A stretch of DNA of 64,000 nucleotides from Anisus vortex (lineage: Eukaryota; Mollusca; Gastropoda; Planorbidae). Each line of letters begins with the position of its first letter. The first letter of the stretch is position 1. The position numbers and the translations under genes were made by a program. Below the pieces are notes generated by a model, which saw only the letters and a list, made by a program, of their open reading frames with translations, searched no databases and was not told the DNA's origin. The stretch is taken from the NCBI GenBank assembly GCA_949126835.1, contig OX421498.1, positions 32,865,299 to 32,929,298 on the forward strand, written 5' to 3'. Positions 56,241 through 64,000 of the stretch are shown in pieces.

Positions 56241-56247
56241 TTGATAC

Positions 56248-56395
56248 TTCTAGATAGAAGATTATTACGTCCACTAGGCCCAAAACTCCTGCAGAGCGAC
56301 AGGGATCCGTCGGTGGCAGGGATAGAACCCGTGACCTGTCAGTTGGTTTTTGGTTGACGGTCCGGTGCACTAACCGCTGGACCAGCCGGATAATA
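56248..56395 (-). mobile_element. SINE family B, well preserved
   Basis: TAGAAGATTATTACGTCCAC, GGATCCGTCGGTGGCAGGG, ATAGAACCC, then CCGGTGCACTAACCGCTGGA (tRNA-like head, inverted). Confidence 0.87.
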
Positions 56396-56900
56396 CAGTC
56401 CGATGTGTTAGCCCAGGACTAGTAGGGATTTCAAATGACGTTGAGTTGTTGGTATTCATGACTAGGCCTATTTTATGAAACCCATTTAATGCCTAAATGG
56501 CAATCTGGACGAAAAATAATTCATGTGAAATTGCGTCATAGCATATGATAATCTATAGGTATTTTTAAAGTCCATCCAACTATATATAGGCTACCCCTAT
56601 TGAGAATTACTGTAGGCCTATACTCTATACTACTGTAGATTACTGTATTTTTAGCATATTGATTTTAACGACGTCGTTTTATTATAGTCTCTGAAATTAT
56701 CAGGAAATGCATTATCTGTGATATTCTACTGGATGTCCTTATACTCACATGTCAGAGCTGCAACAAAGCCTGTTTATTGCTGATTAGGACTCCATAGTCA
56801 CATGGCAAACACTGCAGGGCTGGTTTTGATCCACCCAATAGGGCGCACGAAATATTATTTAAATTTTGTCTTTCGAGACTCGAGAGCCAATAGTAAATGA

Positions 56901-58522
56901 ATGAATGATATGTTACTAGAAGACGTGTCGTGGAGACACCCTCGCTCTCGCCACTGGCACCAACTTGATCTTGTCCTAACTAGAAGAGCGGATATTGGCA
57001 GCATCCTCCTCACACGTAGTTACCATAGTGCAGACTGCGACACTGACCACGCCCTCGTGGCGAGTAAGGTGCGCCTAACGCCGAAGAAGTTGCACCACTC
57101 AAAGAAGAAGGGTCGCCCACCCATCAACACCAGCTGTGTCAGAAACCCCGAGAAAACCCAACAGCTCATTAGCATACTCGGCGGTGCCCTCAACGTGGTA
57201 ACAGCAGATGACACGATCAACTCCAAGTGGCCACGCCTCCGCGACGCCATGTACAACGCAGCCATCACTGTTTACGGGAAGAGAGAGCGAAAGAAGGCTG
57301 ACTGGTACGAGGCCCATTGGGAGGAAATGGAACCCGTGACAGAGGCTAAGAGGAAAGCCCTTCAGGCCTACAAGGCTAAGCCTAGCCTCAGTACACTACA
57401 AGTTTACATACTGCCAGGAGCAAAGCCCAGCAGACTGCCCGTCATTGCGCCAACACCTACTGGCTGAATATCTGTAAAAGCATTCAGACAGCTGCCGATA
57501 CAGGCAACGCAAGAGGGATGTACGTGGGCATCAAGAAGGCAATAGGTCCTACCCCCTCTAAGATAGCCCCTCTCAAGTCCAAAATAGGCGAGGTTATCAC
57601 CGATCCGGAAAAGCAGATGCAGAGGTGGGTGGAGCATTACCTTGAGCTGTACGCAATGCAGAACACTGTAACAGACTCCGCTCTCAGAGCGATAACAGAC
57701 CTGTCAGTCATGGAGGAGCTTGACACCCCACCAACTGTGAATGAGCTCAGCAAAGCCATCGACCGTCTCGCCTGTGGTAAAGCACCTAGGAGCGACGGAA
57801 TCCCACCAGAAGTCCTAAAGTGCGGGAAACCAGCCCTGCTACAGCCACTTCACGACCTCCTTTGCCTCTGCTGGGAACAGGGTTACATTCCCCAAGACAT
57901 GAGAGACGCAAACATCGTCACTTTGTACAAAAACAAAGGTGACAGGAGCGATTGCAACAACTATCGGGGCATCTCCCTCCTCAGCATCGTTGGTAAAGTG
58001 TTCGCCCGCGTCATCCTTACCCGCCTGCAGGCCCTCGCTTCACGCATCTACCCAGAGTCACAGTGTGGCTTCAGGGCTGGTCCATCAACAGTGGACATGA
58101 TCTTCTCACTACGCCAGCTCCAGGAGAAGTGTCAGGAACAGCAGATGCCACTCTATATAGCCTTCATCGACCTCACAAAGTCATTTGATCTGGTCAGTCG
58201 AGGAGGACTATTCAGCTTGCTGCAGAAGATTGGATGTCCCCCACACCTGCTTGCGGTGGTCAGGTCCTTCCACGACTACATGCACAGGACTGTTTTCTAC
58301 AATGGCGCAACCTCCGGGGAATTTCCAGTTAGCAGTGGAGTAAAGCAGGGCTGCGTCCTCGCGCCTACACTCTTCGGCATCTTTTTCTCTATGCTCCTCC
58401 AACACGCCTTTAAGGACTGCAGCGAGGGTGTCTTCATTCACACCAGGTCTACACCATCGTCTCTCGAGACGGACGGATGCCAACAACAACAACAAGTAGA
58501 CGTATATAGACTATTATATTAG
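56901..58522 (+). mobile_element. LINE fragment: endonuclease end plus reverse transcriptase, frameshifted and internally deleted
   Basis: 56901-57467 encodes the end of an AP-type endonuclease (WRHPRSRHWHQLDLVLTRR...SADCDTDHALV). A frameshift near 57410 moves the reading to the frame that is open at 57518-58522, the reverse transcriptase: GKAPRSDGIPPEVLK, NNYRGISLLSIVGKVFARV, PESQCGFRAGPSTVDMIFSL, YIAFIDLTKSFDLV and GVKQGCVLAPTLFGIFFS. The frame ends just before the FADD catalytic box and jumps to a CAACAACAAC tail. Much more GC-rich than its surroundings. 5'-truncated, dead copy. Confidence 0.88.
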
Positions 58523-58834
58523 ATCGATATAAACTTATTATAAACATGTTCCGCAAACTACAAATTGGAACAAGTGAAATGTAGTATAAAAGAAAAGCTT
58601 ATATTGTCAGCCAGTCGGTCCCTATAGGCTACATCCTTTTCCGAAATACCCGTTTCATTGGACACTATAAGTGCAGCTGAATCGACACCATGTAACAGTG
58701 TGAGTTTTGCTAGAAGTTGACTAATACTAATACGCACTGAATCTGAATACGACAAGTAGGCGAGTTTAATCTATATTCGTAAGTTATCTTTTTCTTTACT
58801 TGTCTATCCAAATTGACCCAAACAGTTGGGCGGT

Positions 58835-59065
58835 CATGGCGCAGGATAGGCCCACCTGGAGGGCAGGAATCAAAGAAGGTTCCCGGTTTGAAGGAGAGAA
58901 TCGCTCAAGGGACAAGAGGTTGGAGAAAAATATGGTCCCCCTCCGCTGCATTCATCTGCAGCCAGTGTGATCGTGCGTGCCTGTACTTCCATGCTTGGCC
59001 TCTTTAGCCACATGAGGGCCTGCAACGGAAATGGATCGTCTCTCGAGACGTAAAATGCCACCGAA
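58835..59065 (+). mobile_element. LINE 3' end, second fragment of the same family
   Basis: Across three frames it reads DRPTWRAGIKEGSRFEGE, AAFICSQCDRAC and SMLGLFSHMRACNGN: the terminal helix and C-x2-C...H-x3-C finger of the reverse-transcriptase protein. It shares ATCGTCTCTCGAGACG with the tail of the copy ending at 58.5 kb. Confidence 0.72.
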
Positions 59066-60246
59066 AAGTCTATCCAATACATTTATTTTTACAATTTTAT
59101 TTACTAATTATTTACATAAATAATATTTAGTTCACAATTAAGTTATGAATTATTGTATTATCATTCACACTTAATATTTAAGATTTAATAGCTTGCTGGG
59201 AAGTGGGTGAAAATTAGCTTAGCTTATCTGTAGTGGAGAACAGTAAAAGTCAAGTTATAAGCTTTATAAAAATGTATTAACAATGGTAAATGAAGACTCA
59301 ATGTGTTTCACTGATGTTGCGTCCACGAAACAACACGTGTGTTGCAATGAAAATATTAACACATTATTATCTATATAAAAAAAAAAAGGCCCAGGAAACA
59401 AAATAAGCTTTACAGCAAGGGCATCTTTGTGTGTAGGGTTGTGCCTTACACACGTCCGGGGCCATCCATATATGACGCCATGCGATTTTTGCCCATGTTA
59501 CCCCCCCCCCCCCCCTCCCCCACCTATTTCCATCGATTCAAGTCGTCACACACAAAAAAGCAGACTTAACGGTACTTAACCTTCCAACAAGACGTCACAT
59601 CCACATCAAGCTTCACACCCCTCCCCACTCCAAACAAAAACATATTTCCAAATTTAAAATTAGCATGGTTCATTTCAATTTTATTGTCGATGTCGTATAC
59701 GAATTACAATAAAAAATTATATAGGTCTAATTGATGTAATAAATGAAGTGAAACTTTTTAAAGTGAGAATTTCATTTAGAGATGTACATTTTTTTAATGT
59801 GACGTCACATTGTTTAAACACCCCCCACCCCCCAGTCACATATCGTCACAAATGTTTGCCCCCCCCCCCCCCTTCCCTTCTTCACTTATTTATGGTTTGC
59901 CACTTTTCATTATCTACTATAATGCGAAATGGCTTTTTTGTATGTCGATGAAGGGAGATACAATTATTGTATATGTGTCATACTTAGTAGAACACGTCAT
60001 ACTATTAAGTAGAATAGATCAATATATCTATTAATAAGTAGAATAGATCTAGTCCCACAAAAAAAAAAAAGAGCACAGGTTTACTCCCACGTAGAAAGAA
60101 ATTATTTAGCCCCTGGGGAAATGGTAGAATACCAGTGTTTATCTGCCAATTAGCAGACCAAAGATTTTTGACATCACCTGTAGAACGTACAGAAGCAGGA
60201 CATTGAGATGTCCATCAGAATGGATCTTTGATGGGAAATTTTAACA

Positions 60247-60398
60247 TAATGGGCCGTATTGCTGATGAGAGTTAACACCCTTGCCCCTTATACAAGTCAA
60301 TCTTTTATGACTGACTTGTAAATTTACGAGTCAGTCATAAAAGATTGACTTGTATAAGAGGCAAGGGTGTTAACTCTCATCAGCAATACGGCCCATTA
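60247..60398. repeat. 152-bp near-perfect palindrome (foldback MITE candidate)
   Basis: Arms TAATGGGCCGTATTGCTGAT and its inverse ATCAGCAATACGGCCCATTA run to a centre at 60322/60323 (GTAAATTTAC). Over 76 bp per arm I find only two mismatches. Confidence 0.93.
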
Positions 60399-60989
60399 AC
60401 TTTGTTTAAACAATTTAACGTTTAACTTTGAAAACATTGCACTTTTTTTTTTTAACTTACGGTCTTAAACTAGTCAAGAAGTGGACAAGCAGATGTCATG
60501 GCAACATTCTGAAAGGTGATACATTGATGATAAGTGTATCTGCGTGCAACGCCCTTGGCATTCTAATGACATTTTGAGTGCGTGTGCGTGCACGATTCCA
60601 GGGTTGCAGCATGCCACTTAGATCTTTAATTTTTTTTTACCATAGAAATATGTTTTTCATCTCATCTATCATTCCTAGGCTCGACCACAACAAAATAACA
60701 AACTATTTTATCTCATAAATGTTTTCTTTAAAAGTTTTTAAATGTCTATTTAAAACATGTATGTTTTTTAAGCTTGTATCCGAATCGATTTTTGTGAAGT
60801 TATTCATTTTTCGACATTCTTTGGACTTTCCGTTTATTATTAACTTCAATTTTCTACTTCACACAGATTAATTCGCAGCAGTTTAACTAAATGAAATTAC
60901 CATTTAGCAGAGTAGCCTAATAGACCCAGCACTAGCGTTGCAGTCTAAATTTTGAAAGTTAAAATTCGGCTTATGATCGAAAGCCAATA

Positions 60990-61110
60990 TCAGTTTCGGT
61001 TGAAACCGAAAGCTAACTTTTGGCTTCGGTCGAAACCGAAACTACACAGAAAGAGACCGTTCGGCTACTTTCGGCGCCGAAACCGAAAAAGAATTTCGGT
61101 CGGTCTCTAG
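60990..61110. repeat. Cluster of TTTCGG / CCGAAA inverted motifs
   Basis: TTTCGGTTGAAACCGAAAG, CTTCGGTCGAAACCGAAAC and CTTTCGGCGCCGAAACCGAA occur within 120 nt, then ATTTCGGTCGG. Several short palindromes of one motif, perhaps internal to a DNA transposon. Confidence 0.7.
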
Positions 61111-61589
61111 TTTTTTTTAAAATATATTTTTAAAAATATATTTCTAACCTTTTCTAGTTTTTTAACCTTTCTAATCCATCAGTCGGCCTAGGGTATAACT
61201 TGTATAAAAATATTACAAACAACAATAGTTCTGTTCTGCCTGCATTTTTGTAATTATTCTGGTTTTGAAAAATAGATCTAGTAGTTATTTATTTTTTTTT
61301 ACCTAAAATCAAATTGTCGTTTCCTATTGGGCTTGAATTATTCGATATTATGTTCATTACGCTGACTTTAAAACTTATTCATATATTATGTTCGACTGCA
61401 TATATTAATGTTCAAGTTGTATGTAGTCTAAACTAAAGGTATAAGTATAAGCTTAGATCTACTACTAAACACGGATATTTTATAACTAAATCCTTAAGAC
61501 ATAGCCTTTATTTTTTTTCACCCTGACTTTTTTTTTACATAAGGCATAAATCAAACGCTTTCCTGGAAAAATCTCAATGGGCGTCCATG

Positions 61590-61822
61590 ATCATAGGGCC
61601 GGTGAAGCAGCGTTCACCTGTTTCTGTGGCCACGGCATACTAGGGGATGTGTGGCCAGCACAATGCCCAGCCGCCTTTACTTGACCTCAACTACTGTCAG
61701 GTACCCATCAGAGCTGGGTAGACTCAAAGACACCCTACAGTCCCGGGAACAAATCATAACCTTCCCCGGGATTCGAACCCAGAACCTTCGGAATGCCAGT
61801 CGAACGCACCCCATGATAGGTC
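61590..61822 (-). mobile_element. SINE family A, full length
   Basis: Inverted: AGGGCCGGTGAAGCAGCGTT, GTGTGGCCAGCACAATGCCC, AGCCGCCTTTACTTGACC, GTACCCATCAGAGCTGGG, B-box GGATTCGAACCC and head. Confidence 0.88.
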
Positions 61823-64000
61823 TACTATAGGCTAAATGTTAAGGAAATAGTATTAAGTTAAATTGGCTACTCACTCACTCATAGATCTATCTGTGTTGTG
61901 TTCTATTAAATTTTATTTTAATAGGTCTACTACAAAGTCCTTGTAAAAAAAATCAAAGTGGTAATAACCTTGACATAAGGGTTTCACGGAAATTCCGCGA
62001 AAATATATCTCAAATGTATTTTTTTGCAGTCAGTTCTGTTCACATCACGCTGAAAACCGTGGCTAACTACTGGCTGTTTATTTCTCTTTTTTCGGTAGAT
62101 CCGTGCTTGTCATATCTAAATTGATAGAATATATTCACAAAAAGAATGATGTTCATTTCTACTCGGCTTGATTGATAGAAAGTACTAAAAGAGTTGAAAG
62201 ACGGAGATATAGCTGGCCAAGCAATCCTAGCGCCACCTAGCTAATAACGTCAGCTTGCCCAACGCTAACACGGTAAACATCATAGTCAAATATTTTTGTT
62301 TAAATGGAACGGAGGGTGGGGTCGGGGGGGGTCTTAAAGTCAGAGGAAAGAATGGTGTGAGCGCTTGTTAGTTTACAATAACATCAAAATAAGGATATGA
62401 TAATAATATGAAACTTTTCATTAAAATGGAGGGGGGGGGGGGGGAAACGCTACCCCATCTCTTTTATTTTTGGAAGCTCATTGACCTACATCCTGGCATC
62501 ATATTAAGCTAAAACCATAGACTATAATAAGATGGACCGCTTATATCAACTTTTTTTCCGTGCGAAACCAATAAGGCTGTCTTAAATTAATTTTACGCTC
62601 CTGGTCATTGTTTCTTAAATGTTTCCGCTTTATACAACTTTCGATTTTAGTTTTAATTTTTCATTGAGAAAATCGAAGCGATTCAATAAACCGGAAGTGC
62701 AAAGGAAACAACGATTCGGAAATTCTGAAAATCAGTGTTTCGAGTCACCATATAGCAGAAATACTAAAGCAAGCGGTCCATGCATATTATTATTATTATT
62801 GTCTATGCTAAAACGTGTCACATATACGTTTTACTAATGATAACACACTATCTCAAATTTTCAGCACCCTTCCACCCTCAAGATGGATCGAATCAGTTTG
62901 TACTTGGCTTTATATTCAACTTTATAGTGCGCATGTTAAAACTTTACTTTTTTTTTTTCTATTCATGTGTGACTGTGTGGCAAATGACAAAATCAGAATG
63001 TGAACAGACCTATATAACAAACGACATAGCCTATAGATCTAATACAAATGATTTATACGATAAAAAAATATTATAGAGACTGTTTTGTTTTATTACGTAT
63101 TGTTGTCAACTATAGATCTAAATTGTTCATAAAATTAATCTTTGCAAAGTCATTTTATAGCAGCCTGCTAAAAGGTTTAATAAAATTTAAAAATTAAAAC
63201 TACAAAAACGGATAATCAATAATTTTGTTTTCTTGCTTTGTTTCATTTCACATTAGGCTTCAACATTTTCTAATATTGAAAAATATACTTATGATATTTC
63301 GTTCTCTCGAATATCTAGTATAATAGACCCCGAAACAGCTGGCGCGGTGACCTGGACCTCAGGGTCGGGATGGCTGGAGAGCCCTTGTTGGTGGCCTTTG
63401 TCCCGAGATGGTTAGTAGGCGTAATAAGTACGTAAGTATTGCATCAGGCAAGATGAACATCTGTTTCTAAACTTAAACCTAATAGAGATGTGGCATTCTA
63501 TGGCATTCAGTTGACCTCATTGCATGGTTGTAACCTGTTTATTTTATAGGATTTTAAATATCCAATCATTTGTTACATGGTCCTAATATTATTTTTGAGC
63601 ATCTGATCAAATACTTTTAAATTTATTTTTTTTGTTGGTAAAATATGCAGATTTGTTGAATGGTTTATTATAATTTTTATCTAGAATTACATTTTATAAG
63701 TGCTTGGAGCTTCCAAGGGTCTAAATCTTGCCCTAATCTGCTCACTACAAAGCCAGAGATGACCCGATCGGAAAACCCTTTGCACAACTTGCACAGTCCA
63801 TTGCTACACCTCTACTTAGAGGCGTATTTAGGCACGTTCCACATGTTCCTATGGAACAGGGGCCCCCACACAAAAGGGGCCCCCACTCATTCCAAAATAA
63901 ACAAAATAGTATTTTCTTTCGGCAATTAGAACAGTGCATGTTGTAGAAGCGCACAATGAACAAATACTGTGAATGTGAAATCACATTTGATTGTTAAGTG

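Larger units (their letters stand above)
53608..64000. other. Region upstream of TIF1, no host gene recognised
   Basis: Contains the TIF1 promoter, SINEs A and B, hAT-like elements, two LINE fragments of one family, a palindrome and poly-C runs. Open frames at 54.2, 59.8, 62.6 and 63.7 kb have no recognisable family or splice context. Confidence 0.6.

Noticed and set aside
56901..58522. A host gene encoding a reverse transcriptase
   Set aside because: 5' truncated, frameshifted near 57410 and missing the catalytic FADD region; this is a dead LINE copy, not a domesticated gene.
62619..62837. Small plus-strand frame starting MFPLYTTFDF, with ACCGGAAGTG nearby
   Set aside because: No family, no splice or promoter evidence beyond a single ETS-like motif; could be the edge of a gene beyond the window, but unsupported.

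Overview
The window looks like nuclear DNA of a gastropod mollusc, probably a heterobranch or freshwater pulmonate snail. It is AT-rich, with small exons in long introns, GT/AG splice sites and abundant microsatellites. It is also full of short tRNA-derived SINEs, MITE-like DNA elements and decayed LINE fragments. The organism is inferred from gene style and repeat content, not proven. There is no prokaryotic, plasmid or phage feature, no rRNA, no functional tRNA and no CRISPR array.

Two protein-coding genes converge. (1) Plus strand, 5132-28005: a leucine-rich-repeat G-protein-coupled receptor of type B (LGR4/5/6 and insect LGR2/rickets group). I traced 26 exons. Thirteen encode about 17 extracellular LRRs, three of them as fused 144-nt double-repeat exons, and the last of the 13 also holds the cysteine cap. 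Four encode the hinge, six the seven-helix domain, and three an unusually long cytoplasmic tail. The signal peptide and first LRRs lie upstream of the window. (2) Minus strand, 53607-34613: a complete TIF1-family regulator (TRIM24/TRIM33-like). I traced 18 exons giving a continuous 1047-residue reading frame: RING, B-box 1, B-box 2, coiled coil, Pro/Gln-rich middle, PHD finger and bromodomain. Its RING finger is interrupted by about 150 acidic, disordered residues.

Between the genes (28006-34612) lie 3' flanks, two minisatellites and SINE remnants. The 6.6-kb first intron of the TIF1 gene holds two LINE fragments in opposite directions. In one of them a 32-bp piece of the reverse-transcriptase reading frame has been amplified into a minisatellite. 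Introns 3' of the PHD exons carry a SINE broken by two different DNA transposons, and a 197-bp tandem triplication that includes a splice acceptor.

From 53.6 to 64 kb I find no host gene beyond the TIF1 promoter. This stretch holds SINEs of two families, small hAT-like elements, a frameshifted and internally deleted LINE (about 56.9-58.5 kb) with a second 3' fragment just downstream, and a nearly perfect 152-bp palindrome. The two genes have no visible functional link: one is a cell-surface hormone receptor, the other a nuclear chromatin reader and ubiquitin ligase. The strongest observations are the long receptor tail, the split RING and the LINE-born minisatellite.
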